Shown: positions 7,619-18,832 of the stretch, piece by piece
Numbering within the stretch: the stretch's first letter is position 1
Layout: every line of letters begins with the position of its first letter
DNA from: Chlamydiota bacterium
GTDB lineage: Bacteria; Chlamydiota; Chlamydiia; Chlamydiales; Parachlamydiaceae
DNA length: 41,569 nt
NCBI GenBank assembly: GCA_013286645.1
Contig: JABDFJ010000017.1
Span: 1-41,569, forward strand
Reading direction: 5' to 3'
Notes under the pieces: model-generated
Databases searched by the model: none
What the model was told of the DNA's origin: nothing
Seen by the model: only the letters and a program-made list of their open reading frames with translations
Position numbers and translations under genes: made by a program

Positions 7619-9229
7619 ATGAGTCTTGAAGTCACGTCTAATGCTCCAAATCCTAATCGCGCTCCTTTTTCTGAAATCTCCAACCAACTCAATGGTTCTA
7701 CGACCACGATTAAGTGGGGCCAATCCCTGCATTCGCCGTTTTCCGCTAAACGCCGCAGGATGAGTCTTTGTGCTAGTGCCATCTTACATCCATCTACCAC
7801 AGCGAGAATCCAGCTTAATGCACAAAAACGGCAGCATATAGCGGGCAGAATGGTAGATCTCAACATCCCGCTTACCATGCAAACACTAGAGAACATTTTG
7901 CAGGTGGTCAATAGAGAGATTGGGCAAACCTCTCAATTTAATTTCATCAATCCGCAGCGCCGCAATTATGCAGAATATTCCAATCTACCTAAGACGCATG
8001 TCTTTCTCAAACCTACCGGCGAAACCAATGTGTATGTCAAATTGAAGGATATGTTTGAGACAGCAGAGGGAGGATCTAAAAAATTCGAAAAAGCCCTATC
8101 CATGGTCTTTTCGGCCGAACCATTGCCCAAAGTGGAATTAGTCGCGAGGTTGACTGCTTTCCCTGAGGCGGCTGATGAAGTTTTAGCGGAAGCTAAATTG
8201 CTCCAGCAGCTTACATCGGAGTTCATTTGTGGGGTGCAGGATTTTGCTGCTTACAAAAATGATGAAAAGTGCGTGATCTATGCTCCCCTTGGAGACTTTG
8301 GGGATCTACTCGATTATTTTACGGCTCATATCCAGCAGTTCACTATACAAGAACGTTTTCCCCTGGTGTTACAAATGTTTAGACAAATGAGCCAGGCGGT
8401 CAAATTTACGCATGATCTCGACATTGTCCATGCTGATATCAAGCTTGAGAATTTCTTTGTAGCGCAGCAAGGTGATACATTCAAGGTGATGTTGGGAGAT
8501 TTTGGTGCAGCATACGGACATCCTGAAAGGTTGACTTTAGATGAGCATTTTCTGGGCACTCCCTCTTACTATTCGCCTGAATTTCTAAGTTACATCCTTG
8601 ATAATATCCTTTTTGATAACGTGGATCCGCAGAATATTGGAAAACCTTCGGATATGTGGGCTCTGGGATGCTGTTTTTACACCCTCTATCATGATGGGAA
8701 AATGCCTCGTTGGACATCCCTGATCGATTCTATAGGTGATCTATTAGGTCTTTACAATCGAAAGACAAAGTGTGAAAACGACGAGAATCACTTTGATGCT
8801 CCTGATACAAAGCCAAAGCCGCCCCTTTTAATGACTGGCAAAGAGAAGAAGAGCTACATCGAGCAATCTAAAGCCTTAGAAGCTAGAATTATGCAGCAGT
8901 CTGCTACCCATTTGGTGCATTTTCATTTTCAAAAGGATGTGCCGAATCTAGCTAAGCAGGATGCAGAGTTAGATGAATTGCAGACGGCCATTAGCGACTT
9001 TGTCGAAAAGCTTCAGGATTTTGATGTGCTAGACTCCGAAGTCATTAGAGCGATTAAAGACTTGGTCAATGTTGCTAGAATTAAGATGGAGCAGGCTTGG
9101 GAAGCATTAGATCTGGTGCCTGCGCCAGAGCAATCTATAGATAAATTGCTCTGGAGAATGCTAAAACACAATAGCGCTCAACGGATAGAGGCCAAGCCCC
9201 TGGTGGATTTATTGACTCGGGGTGATTGA
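7619..9229 (+). CDS. Eukaryote-like protein kinase-fold protein (possible pseudokinase)
   Basis: About 536 residues from ATG 7619; a GTG at 7607 is in frame but no better supported, and neither has a clear Shine-Dalgarno sequence. A Ser/Pro-containing N-terminal part of ~130 residues precedes a kinase-like domain. The catalytic loop is DIVHADIKLENF (HAD in place of HRD, with the Asp, Lys and Asn present). It is followed by the metal-binding GDFGAAYG, an activation segment ending GTPSYYSPEF, and SDMWALGCCFYTLYHDGKMP for subdomain IX. The likely beta-3 strand reads VELVARLTAF, with Arg where the ATP-anchoring Lys is expected. Activity is therefore uncertain. Helical charged sequence fills the C-terminus. 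No signal peptide is seen. Its 3' end overlaps the convergent membrane fusion gene by 21 bases. A secreted signalling effector is plausible but unproven. Confidence 0.75.
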   Translation: MSLEVTSNAPNPNRAPFSEISNQLNGSTTTIKWGQSLHSPFSAKRRRMSLCASAILHPSTTARIQLNAQKRQHIAGRMVDLNIPLTMQTLENILQVVNREIGQTSQFNFINPQRRNYAEYSNLPKTHVFLKPTGETNVYVKLKDMFETAEGGSKKFEKALSMVFSAEPLPKVELVARLTAFPEAADEVLAEAKLLQQLTSEFICGVQDFAAYKNDEKCVIYAPLGDFGDLLDYFTAHIQQFTIQERFPLVLQMFRQMSQAVKFTHDLDIVHADIKLENFFVAQQGDTFKVMLGDFGAAYGHPERLTLDEHFLGTPSYYSPEFLSYILDNILFDNVDPQNIGKPSDMWALGCCFYTLYHDGKMPRWTSLIDSIGDLLGLYNRKTKCENDENHFDAPDTKPKPPLLMTGKEKKSYIEQSKALEARIMQQSATHLVHFHFQKDVPNLAKQDAELDELQTAISDFVEKLQDFDVLDSEVIRAIKDLVNVARIKMEQAWEALDLVPAPEQSIDKLLWRMLKHNSAQRIEAKPLVDLLTRGD

Positions 9230-10438
9230 CACGCTGCAAAGTGTGCCGGTAAGAATCTTTGCCACGGGCTTTTTGCCAGAACTCCATTTAAATTCATGTG
9301 TGGTAGGATCTGTTTCGGGTTCGATAGTCACTGCAATGACAGGTCCATTGCCTGGAGCTAGATAACTCACTAGATCACTATTAAGCACCAGTTTTTGTAT
9401 GCTGTCGTGAGAAATGACATAGGGTGAAATTTGAGTCACTCTGCCCGCTAAAGTTCCATATTTTTGGGGGTTAATGATAGGCACAAGAATGGTGGCGCTA
9501 TCACCAACAGCGACCGAGGCCCCTTGCTCGACAGGCAGATATACATAAACACGATAGTCTGGTGGAAGGTCGCTTTGCACTTCCATGAGCATTAATGGAC
9601 TGCCGCGATGTAATATTTCTCCGGGGCTAACGAGTAATTCGAGCACTTGGCCATTGTGTGGACTTTGCACTTGGTAATAGTGTTCTTGAAATTGCAGGAG
9701 ATCTCTATCTTCAATGGCCTGAAAGAGATCACTTTCTTTGCTTTTGAGATCATCGGTGCGATAGCCCTTTGTGAGATTGAAGCGTATGTTTGCGATGGAT
9801 GATTCTAATGTTTCACGTTCGACTTTGGCCGACGATAATCTATCTTCAGCATTTGACACATTGGCAGGGCTCACAAGGCCTTGATCAAGCAGTTTCTTTT
9901 GTGTAGCCAGCTCTGTTTCGAGGTGCTCGATTTGGTGGTCGAGTTGGGCTACATTATATTCTTTGGCCGCCATTTCTCTGTTATTGGCTTGCTTTTCTGC
10001 TGCGCCTTCTTTTTCGACATCTTTTTTGAGTTTTTCAAAATCGCGAGTCGTATTTTCTACTTTTAGTTTGGCTCTGGACAATCTAATATCGTAGTCATGA
10101 TCTAGCATTTGTACGACAATTTGATCTGTTTTGACTTTGTCTCCCGCCTTAACATTCACGGCTTTTACGACTCCATCGACGCGCGTATTAACTGTAAAAA
10201 GTTGAGCATTGTTGTCGTAAAAGATCCCTTTCACATCGATGGTGCCACTAGATGTGGCGGTGGAGCTGTCTGATGTGAGCGTAGGGCGTGGCCAAAAAAT
10301 CACCGCCAGAAGTACCACGATAGCAAGAGCAATCCAGACCTTCATGGGCACGGCTGGATTGTGATGGGACGTGGTATGAGGAGCATGATTATTTTGGGGA
10401 TCCTTATCAAAAGATGGGGATGGATTGTCTTTTGCCAT
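9209..10438 (-). CDS. HlyD-family membrane fusion (periplasmic adaptor) protein
   Basis: This 409-residue protein has a single N-terminal membrane anchor (VWIALAIVVLLAVIFWP, ~35-50) after a polar cytoplasmic tail. A biotinyl-lipoyl-like half follows (VDGVVKAVNVKAGDKVKTDQ), then a long coiled-coil hairpin (~125-240, rich in Glu/Lys/Gln) and the second lipoyl half (HNGQVLELLVSPGEILHRGS). The C-terminal beta domain ends FKWSSGKKPVAKILTGT. That ending resembles secretion proteins of the NHLM bacteriocin type; this is recall, not a search. Such adaptors bridge an inner-membrane pump and a TolC channel. The TolC-like gene is immediately upstream on the same strand (87-base gap), but no ABC or RND pump gene is in the window. 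Confidence 0.88.
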   Translation of the reverse strand: MAKDNPSPSFDKDPQNNHAPHTTSHHNPAVPMKVWIALAIVVLLAVIFWPRPTLTSDSSTATSSGTIDVKGIFYDNNAQLFTVNTRVDGVVKAVNVKAGDKVKTDQIVVQMLDHDYDIRLSRAKLKVENTTRDFEKLKKDVEKEGAAEKQANNREMAAKEYNVAQLDHQIEHLETELATQKKLLDQGLVSPANVSNAEDRLSSAKVERETLESSIANIRFNLTKGYRTDDLKSKESDLFQAIEDRDLLQFQEHYYQVQSPHNGQVLELLVSPGEILHRGSPLMLMEVQSDLPPDYRVYVYLPVEQGASVAVGDSATILVPIINPQKYGTLAGRVTQISPYVISHDSIQKLVLNSDLVSYLAPGNGPVIAVTIEPETDPTTHEFKWSSGKKPVAKILTGTLCSVSITPSQ

Positions 10439-10525
10439 AAGTCGCTTGCCTCTAAAAAAATTCCTTACAATCGTTTAGTACTACACTATATAACTTAAAA
10501 ACCCAGTTTATCTTTAGGATACGGT

Positions 10526-12211
10526 TTACTTCCTGAAGTCTGGGAGGTTGCTGACATTGAGTAATTCGATGATGTCGCAGTCATCCGTCTGTTTAAATAT
10601 GGTCGATGTTAAAAAGCGCAGCAAGGCGATATTTTGCATGTATTGTGTTTTGATAGACACGCGTTGCAGCAGCGCATTAGTTAATCTACCTTCGAAAGAG
10701 ATAAGATCAAAGAGTGAGATCATATTAGCTTGTAGTTGGATCACGCCCCCTTCAAATAAAATGCGGCTAATGCGCACATTTTCTTCGGACTCATTTAAAG
10801 CAGCCTTAAGACTTACTTGTTGAAATAAAGCAGTGCGTAAACTTGCGATGAGTTGCTGTTTGGCTAATTGCACAGCGAGGATGGCTTGGGCATTTTCCGC
10901 TCTGCGCTGTTGCCATTCGCCAATGGGACCATCATTATATAGAGGCATTGAAAAATTAACGCCGATGTTCCAGTTGGTTTGGGGGCGATGCATTTCAAGC
11001 GGCGATACCAATGGTTTGCCTCTTTCGCCGATTTCGAAATTGTGTGTGCTCACCCCCCCTACGACGTCTAGAGTAGGAAGACGGTCATTAGTGGCACCAG
11101 TAAGGAGTATTTCTGCTTCAATTTGACGCAGGGTAGCTGCTTGGATCTTGTATGCATAGGTGGTGGCATAGGAGATGTAATTCATGAACTGGCTGTGGAA
11201 ATCTGTCGTATCTAGAGGTGGGATCACGATATCATCAGTCAGAGACATGGGGAACTCGGTAAAATCGCATACAGAGATATCACCCATGGCTAGTTTGAGA
11301 GATTGTAGGCTGGCATAGAGACTTTGTTGGGCCTCTATGATATTTAGTTCGTAGTTGATCATTTGCTGTTGCGGCTGGTAGAGATCGTCGCGGGCATACT
11401 GATCATTTTTGATCAATTCTTCTATGTTTGTGGTAAGCTCTTTGATCCGTTTGTAGGCCTCTCGATTAATCAACAGCTCTTTTTGCGCTTCAACAACTCC
11501 CCAATATTCATTGGCTGTATTGAAAATGGCTTGGCTGATAGCTTGGAAGTTGTCGTAATAGGTAGCATAAAGTTCATATTCATCAGCCTTTTCTTGCATC
11601 CAGTCAACACCATACAGAAAACCACGTAGGAGGGGTTGCACCACTTGAAAGCTAATGAATCCAGTATTGTCTGTGGGTGGGGCGTCAAAGGGGTCGTTGG
11701 TTTTATCGAAGCCTACTTCGAAGGCAAAAGAAGTTCCAGGACGTGTGCGCATGGTCGCTCCAGCAGAACCTGTGGTTTCATTGCCATGCTTTGAAGTTTT
11801 GAGGGGGGAGTGAAGTAAATTATGTTGATCAATGTATTCCCCACTGGCTTGTAAATAATAATCGAAAGGGGCAGCACTGGATTGTAGGACGCCTTTACTG
11901 ATGCTAATGTTGAGTCTTTCGATTTGTAAGCTGATCTGATTTTGCAATGTAAAGGCAATAGCACCTTGGAGGGAAAAAGGAGCGCCTTCTTTCGGAATGA
12001 TCGAATTGGCTAACAAGGCTTCATTAACTTGAACTTCTTTATTAGAATCAAAAGGTGGAAGCGGCGCAGGAGACTTGGGGATGTTGGCGGCTTCAGCTTC
12101 TTTGACTAAGGTGTCATTTTTTAGGGCTGTAGGAATGGTGTCGGCGTGCATAGAACTCAAAGGCGTAAGGGTCAATAGGATCCCTAGAAATCGAATGTAT
12201 TGTTTATGCAT
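10526..12211 (-). CDS. TolC-family outer-membrane efflux/secretion channel
   Basis: 561 residues, with a signal peptide (MHKQYIRFLGILLTLTPLSS). Two related alpha-helical hairpin halves are typical of outer-membrane efflux proteins. The first half begins with FTLQNQISLQIERLNISISK and contains NEYWGVVEAQKELLINREAY. The second has IQAATLRQIEAEILLTGATND, then the beta-strand segment NWNIGVNFSMPLY and the closing helix RRAENAQAILAVQLAKQQLI. Length is somewhat above the usual ~450-500 because of an extended N-terminal stretch rich in Pro and Ala. It is followed by the HlyD-type adaptor gene on the same strand, so the two form a channel-plus-adaptor pair for a type I secretion or efflux machine whose pump is encoded elsewhere. 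Confidence 0.88.
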   Translation of the reverse strand: MHKQYIRFLGILLTLTPLSSMHADTIPTALKNDTLVKEAEAANIPKSPAPLPPFDSNKEVQVNEALLANSIIPKEGAPFSLQGAIAFTLQNQISLQIERLNISISKGVLQSSAAPFDYYLQASGEYIDQHNLLHSPLKTSKHGNETTGSAGATMRTRPGTSFAFEVGFDKTNDPFDAPPTDNTGFISFQVVQPLLRGFLYGVDWMQEKADEYELYATYYDNFQAISQAIFNTANEYWGVVEAQKELLINREAYKRIKELTTNIEELIKNDQYARDDLYQPQQQMINYELNIIEAQQSLYASLQSLKLAMGDISVCDFTEFPMSLTDDIVIPPLDTTDFHSQFMNYISYATTYAYKIQAATLRQIEAEILLTGATNDRLPTLDVVGGVSTHNFEIGERGKPLVSPLEMHRPQTNWNIGVNFSMPLYNDGPIGEWQQRRAENAQAILAVQLAKQQLIASLRTALFQQVSLKAALNESEENVRISRILFEGGVIQLQANMISLFDLISFEGRLTNALLQRVSIKTQYMQNIALLRFLTSTIFKQTDDCDIIELLNVSNLPDFRK

Positions 12212-12469
12212 ATTTTCAGATGATGTGTTTGTTTTTAGCCTATGCGTGATCTATTAATTTCATTATTATAGAGTTTTTTATGTGCGAGATTGGTAGCTGA
12301 AAAAAGATCTTTTGCCCGATACCAATCTTAAAAAAACCTATATACAAGTTTCGTACGATTGCTATCAAGTTTTTTACATTTTTTTTGCAAGAAACAACGG
12401 TTGAACTTTTATGAAGATGCTATTTCCGGAATAATCTCGGAAGTGAGCGTAAATTTTAGAGGGATAGCT

Positions 12470-13186
12470 TTATTTAAAAGGCGAGACTGGGTGTGTGGCG
12501 AAGAGAATAGCGAAAAATTCTTCCCAATCGGTTTCATGCAGAGCTGGCAGAATATAAAGAGGGTCGAGTCCGATGCTGTTAGCAAATTCATCGGCGTGCG
12601 GAAGGATATTATTGAAACTATGTTCTTGATTTAGGGCATTGGTAAACATATCGGCTAAATCCCCCCATAAGAAACTTCGTTTCCTGATTTTATGTAGAAA
12701 AGAAAGCAGGGTTGGATCGTTAATACTCGCTGTCAATATTTGCATGGGGTGGAGATGGTCCAGTCTATTAGCGACTCTTTTTAAGGCGTTTTTAGAATTA
12801 TTGATTTTAATCAGAGAGTCATTAGCCAACACATTTAACAGGTAGTAGAGGTCGTGTTTTTCTTGGTCGCTTATGTATTGATAGAAGTCGCGAGGTGTTT
12901 GACGTTTTGGGGATTGGGCTGCGCGGATCAAAACCGAATTTTGGGTGGTTTTGAACTCTAGCTCGATTGCTGGGGTGGAAAGAATAGGATCGTAATTAGA
13001 TGTAAGACCTAGATGCCTTTTTGGCTCTAAATGCTGATAGATAGCTTCGATCACTTTATCGAATGAAGTCTCAGCATCGATATCTATCTGATGACGTTTC
13101 CCATTGATTTCTTCCACGATCAGATGTTGTGCAAAGCCGCTGGTGGCTGTTAATAGACATAGAAAACTAAGCAGTTGTTTCTTCAT
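12470..13186 (-). CDS. Exported hypothetical protein
   Basis: From ATG 13186 the protein has 238 residues. This start is chosen because GAGG stands just upstream and the protein then opens with a clean signal peptide (MKKQLLSFLCLLTATSGFAQ). A longer in-frame start at 13201 would put five extra residues before the signal. The mature N-terminus (HLIVEEINGKRHQIDIDAET then SFDKVIEAIYQHL) looks like a small beta-grasp-type strand/helix unit. The rest is helical (LLNVLANDSLIKINNSKNAL, FANSIGLDPLYILPAL). No family is recognised. It is probably periplasmic or secreted. The neighbouring divergent gene encodes a repeat-rich surface protein. Confidence 0.65.
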   Translation of the reverse strand: MKKQLLSFLCLLTATSGFAQHLIVEEINGKRHQIDIDAETSFDKVIEAIYQHLEPKRHLGLTSNYDPILSTPAIELEFKTTQNSVLIRAAQSPKRQTPRDFYQYISDQEKHDLYYLLNVLANDSLIKINNSKNALKRVANRLDHLHPMQILTASINDPTLLSFLHKIRKRSFLWGDLADMFTNALNQEHSFNNILPHADEFANSIGLDPLYILPALHETDWEEFFAILFATHPVSPFK

Positions 13187-13378
13187 ATCAACCTCAAACA
13201 CAGGTATTTAATATATATTAGTATAGAGTAACTCTTTTAATTTGTGAACATAATTTGATTTCAAAAATATAATACTTAGTAGAATAAATTTATATTTCAT
13301 TATCAGTTGACAAAAACATTTGCTTGTTATAGCTTTTGCAACCTCAGACCGAAAAAAAACAATTGGGAGTTAATAATT

Positions 13379-14095
13379 ATGCGTAAATCAATCATTACTT
13401 TGATGACAGCTTTTGCGTTTTGTGCAAGCTTAAATCTACATGCGAACACGACAGAAGTTCATCCTGGCTATACTGTTGAAACAATAAATGAAGGCTACCA
13501 CATGGATGGTTGCCATCCAGACATGTGCTGCCAAACGCATCAACTATGTGATGCCGTGCGCCCCTTTCAACTAGCGTTGTACAATCCATATCAATTTGTA
13601 GATCAGACCACATCGATCTACGGTATGCGCTTGAATCTTATTTATGGTGTTAATGATAAAGTGAAAGGCTTGGATTTGGGCCTAATCAACAGTGTATGCC
13701 ACAACATGCTAGGTTTGCAAGCCGGTGTATGGAATCAAGTCAGTGGTGAACTCTGCGGATTACAAGCTGGTGTTTTCAATGAAGTTTGTGGTAAAGCCAT
13801 GGGCTGGCAGTATGGTGTCGTTAATGTCGCTTCCAGCGTCTATGGTGGCCAAACTGGTGGTGTAAACATTGCTCACTGCGAGCTAGCTGGTATTCAAGCA
13901 GGTGCTTACAACTACGCACATTGTGCAAATGGTTTTCAAGTCGGTGTGGTCAATCAATGCTATGGCATTGAAGGCGTACAGATCGGTGTGATAAACTGGG
14001 CGGCAGAACTTCGTGGCGTGCAAATCGGCCTTGTCAACTGTCTCGTAGGTTGCGAGTGCTTCAGAATTTTGCCCGTGATGAACTTTGCTTGGTAA
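13379..14095 (+). CDS. Exported surface protein with ~nine G-x-Q-x-G-x-x-N repeats (LA_2272-like)
   Basis: From ATG 13379, preceded by GGGAG at a good distance, the protein has 238 residues and a signal peptide (MRKSIITLMTAFAFCASLNL, then HA). An upstream in-frame ATG at 13307 would bury that signal and is rejected. After a Cys-rich linker (DGCHPDMCCQTHQLCDA) comes a run of about nine units of 14-16 residues: GLDLGLIN, GLQAGVWN, GLQAGVFN, GWQYGVVN, GGQTGGVN, GIQAGAYN, GFQVGVVN, GVQIGVIN, GVQIGLVN. This pattern is that of the LA_2272 surface repeat described in Leptospira and found in other groups; it likely builds a regular beta-solenoid. Several cysteines lie between repeats. A surface or outer-membrane role is inferred. 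A terminator-like hairpin follows. Confidence 0.75.
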   Translation: MRKSIITLMTAFAFCASLNLHANTTEVHPGYTVETINEGYHMDGCHPDMCCQTHQLCDAVRPFQLALYNPYQFVDQTTSIYGMRLNLIYGVNDKVKGLDLGLINSVCHNMLGLQAGVWNQVSGELCGLQAGVFNEVCGKAMGWQYGVVNVASSVYGGQTGGVNIAHCELAGIQAGAYNYAHCANGFQVGVVNQCYGIEGVQIGVINWAAELRGVQIGLVNCLVGCECFRILPVMNFAW

Positions 14096-14163
14096 TATAT
14101 AGCTAAAGCGATCTAAGGTATAAGTCCGTAGCGCTTAGCGCAGGATGCCTGAACATGGCCCAT

Positions 14164-14225
14164 AACGACCCTTGGGAGCTTTTGAACGCGAACTTCGCAT
14201 TCAAAAGCTCCGGGGGGTCGTTTTT
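14164..14225 (+). terminator. Rho-independent terminator-like long hairpin
   Basis: AACGACCC (14164-14171) pairs with GGGTCGTT (14215-14222). Inside it GAGCTTTTGAA (14176-14186) pairs with TTCAAAAGCTC (14200-14210), and GCGA/TCGC can close the loop. The structure runs directly into TTTTT. It separates the repeat-protein gene from thiD and argues that thiD has its own promoter or depends on read-through. Confidence 0.75.
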
Positions 14226-14238
14226 GAAGATAGGCAAT

Positions 14239-15060
14239 ATGGCGAATAACAATAGCTATTTTAGAGCTCTTACAATTGCAGGTTTTGATGGCAGTGGAGG
14301 AGCTGGTCTTCAGGCTGATTTAAAGACTTTTTCAGCCTTAGGTTGTTACGGTATGACAGTCGTCACAGCGGTCACTGCTCAAAATACGACCGGTGTGAAA
14401 TCTATTTATAGTATCCCAGAAAAATGTATCGAAGAACAACTACTCGCTATCATCGATGATATCGGGATCGATGCTCTCAAGATAGGCATGTTACATCGAT
14501 CAGAAATCGTACATGTCATAGCTAAAGTATTAGCCAAGCAATCTTCCGCCAAAATCGTCTTAGATCCAGTGATGTTGGCCAAAAGCGGCGATCTTCTCCT
14601 AAGTCCAGATGGTGTAGAGCTGATGAAAAGCGCTTTATTTCCCATCACCACTCTCCTTACTCCCAACCTACCCGAAGCTTCTGTCCTTTTAAAACGTGCA
14701 ATCACTTCCATCGAGCAGATGGAAGAGGCAGCCGTGGAATTGATGGGTATGGGACCAAAAGCTGTTGTCATCAAAGGGGGGCATTTAGCAAACGGTTCAT
14801 GTAGTGATTGTTTGTGTATTCGCGACTCGACTCCCAAGATTTTTTGGTTCTCCTCCCCGCGTTTTGAAAGCAAAAATGTGCATGGAACCGGATGCACATT
14901 TTCGGCAGCAGTGACAGCATATCTATGCCAAGGACTTGAAATCCGTAAAGCTGTTGAACGAGCAAAAGACTATATTACAGGCTGCATTAAAGCTGGGGCT
15001 TCGTATCAAATTGGCACTGGACATGGGCCTGTGCATCACTTTTACGCGCAATGGAAATAA
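14239..15060 (+). CDS. thiD: Hydroxymethylpyrimidine / phosphomethylpyrimidine kinase
   Basis: From ATG 14239 the protein has 273 residues, the normal ThiD size. The frame is open back to 14155, but that extension would translate the terminator hairpin and is rejected. ThiD phosphorylates HMP and HMP-P to HMP-PP, the pyrimidine half of thiamine. The ribokinase-fold landmarks are present. They include ALTIAGFDGSGGAGLQADLK with the substrate loop, AVTAQNTTGV, the Mg/ATP strand IVLDPVMLAKSGD, AVVIKGGH and the catalytic anion-hole motif VHGTGCTFSAAVTAYL. It stands upstream of the thiC-led run on the same strand, separated by a ~570-bp inverted-repeat element, so it may be a separate transcription unit. 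Confidence 0.93.
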   Translation: MANNNSYFRALTIAGFDGSGGAGLQADLKTFSALGCYGMTVVTAVTAQNTTGVKSIYSIPEKCIEEQLLAIIDDIGIDALKIGMLHRSEIVHVIAKVLAKQSSAKIVLDPVMLAKSGDLLLSPDGVELMKSALFPITTLLTPNLPEASVLLKRAITSIEQMEEAAVELMGMGPKAVVIKGGHLANGSCSDCLCIRDSTPKIFWFSSPRFESKNVHGTGCTFSAAVTAYLCQGLEIRKAVERAKDYITGCIKAGASYQIGTGHGPVHHFYAQWK

Positions 15061-15085
15061 CCCTAGTCCATACATAACTTCCGCT

Positions 15086-15651
15086 GCCCTGCCCAAACTA
15101 TTTAACTGTAAGTTATTTGAGCATTATCGCCTGATTTTGTTTTCAACGCAAAGGAGGGCAAAGTTCGCAAAGGCGCAAAGTAAAGGCATGCAAACAGGTT
15201 TCTAGCTTAGAATGCAAGATGTTAATTGATAACTAACTTAAGATGATATGTAAGTTAACTCCAGCTCTTTTGGATTGCTGAGGCAATCCAAAAGACGGGC
15301 TTAGCACATATCGCTGAGGGCGATGTGTGCGTAATTTTTGTCTGCGACGCTTTTATGTTCGCATAAAATAAAAGCGTCGCAGACAAAAAGTATGTTAGCA
15401 GCGCTCTAAGCGCTGCTAACAATGCCCCTCTTTTAGATTGCCTCAGCAATCTAAAAGTGCTGGAGTTAGCATTCATAAGATTTTAGGACCGATACATGTA
15501 GCATCTTGCATTCTAAGCTAGAGACCTGTTTGCATGAGACATGCCTTTACTTTGCGCCTTTGCGAACTTTGCCCTCCTTTGCGTTGAAAATAAAATCGGA
15601 CGACAATGCCACATGACTTGCAGTTAAATAATTTGGGCACGGGCAAGGGCA
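15086..15651. repeat. ~570-bp giant imperfect inverted repeat between thiD and thiC
   Basis: The left arm (about 15086-15221) and right arm (about 15502-15651) are reverse complements over ~135-150 bp with small indels. Shared blocks include GCCCAAACTATTTAACTG against AGTTAAATAATTTGGGC, TTTTCAACGCAAAGGAGGGC against its complement near 15575-15595, CGCAAAGTAAAGGCATG, and TAGCTTAGAATGCAAGAT. The 15694-15754 stretch before thiC is AT-rich. I saw no convincing coding sequence in the gap 15061-15754. A short minus-strand open frame at 15255-15476 is a by-product of the palindromes. The element could be a MITE-like non-autonomous transposon or an RNA structure. No flanking target duplication was identified. 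Confidence 0.85.
15256..15468. repeat. Five-hairpin core nested inside the giant inverted repeat
   Basis: A 10-bp closing stem (TAACTCCAGC 15256-15265 with GCTGGAGTTA 15459-15468) encloses five hairpins. They are A 15267-15294 (CTTTTGGATTG / CAATCCAAAAG), B 15304-15330 (GCACATATCGC / GCGATGTGTGC), C 15335-15389 (~20-bp stem around GTCTGCGACGC), D 15393-15421 (TGTTAGCAGCGC / GCGCTGCTAACA with a few loop bases) and E 15430-15457 (CTTTTAGATTG / CAATCTAAAAG). A and E are reverse-complement versions of each other. They differ by G-C to A-T exchanges made on both sides of the stem, so pairing is kept. That is the pattern expected when the folded form is selected. Confidence 0.8.
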
Positions 15652-15739
15652 GGGGCGAGGAATTTAGGTGTAGGAGATTTAGTGATAAATTTTTTCTAAA
15701 CTAAAATCTATTTTTCACTATAGTAAATTCACTAATTAA

Positions 15740-18597
<2,858 letters not shown>

Positions 18598-18630
18598 TTC
18601 TATACGATCCCTAATTTTTAAGGATGAAAT

Positions 18631-18831
18631 ATGCAAATAATAGTGAATGGAAAGGAAGAACAACTGATTGATGAGCTGACTTTAAAAAATCTTTTGGATC
18701 TATTGAAAGCATCGTCGCCGTGGAGTGCTGTGGCTATTAATGGCTCATTTGTCCCACGCCATCAGTATGCATCGACATGGATAAAAGCAGATGACAGAAT
18801 TGAAATCTTACAACCAGCTCAGGGAGGGTAA
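18631..18831 (+). CDS. thiS: Sulfur carrier protein ThiS
   Basis: This 66-residue ubiquitin-like protein ends in the required Gly-Gly (LQPAQGG). That C-terminus is adenylated by ThiF and converted to a thiocarboxylate that donates sulfur to ThiG. The opening [10 protein letters not shown], the middle [10 protein letters not shown] and the segment [18 protein letters not shown] are typical of ThiS. AAGGATG precedes the ATG. The stop is one base before the thiG start, so the two are coupled. Confidence 0.93.
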   Translation: MQIIVNGKEEQLIDELTLKNLLDLLKASSPWSAVAINGSFVPRHQYASTWIKADDRIEILQPAQGG

Positions 18832-18832
18832 T

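Noticed and set aside
7600-7629. A nine-codon upstream ORF (ATG 7600) overlapping the kinase start
   Set aside because: It is in another frame, has no ribosome binding site and could arise by chance. It could affect translation but nothing shows it.
13268-13273. TATAAT as the promoter of the repeat-protein gene
   Set aside because: A -10 match exists in AT-rich DNA, but no -35 element stands at 16-18 bases, so it is not reported as a feature.
14155-14238. A longer N-terminus for thiD
   Set aside because: The extension would translate the terminator hairpin, and the family homology begins right after ATG 14239.
15255-15476. A 73-codon minus-strand open frame inside the inverted-repeat core
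   Set aside because: It is a by-product of the palindromic hairpins. It has no ribosome binding site and its sequence is dictated by the stems.
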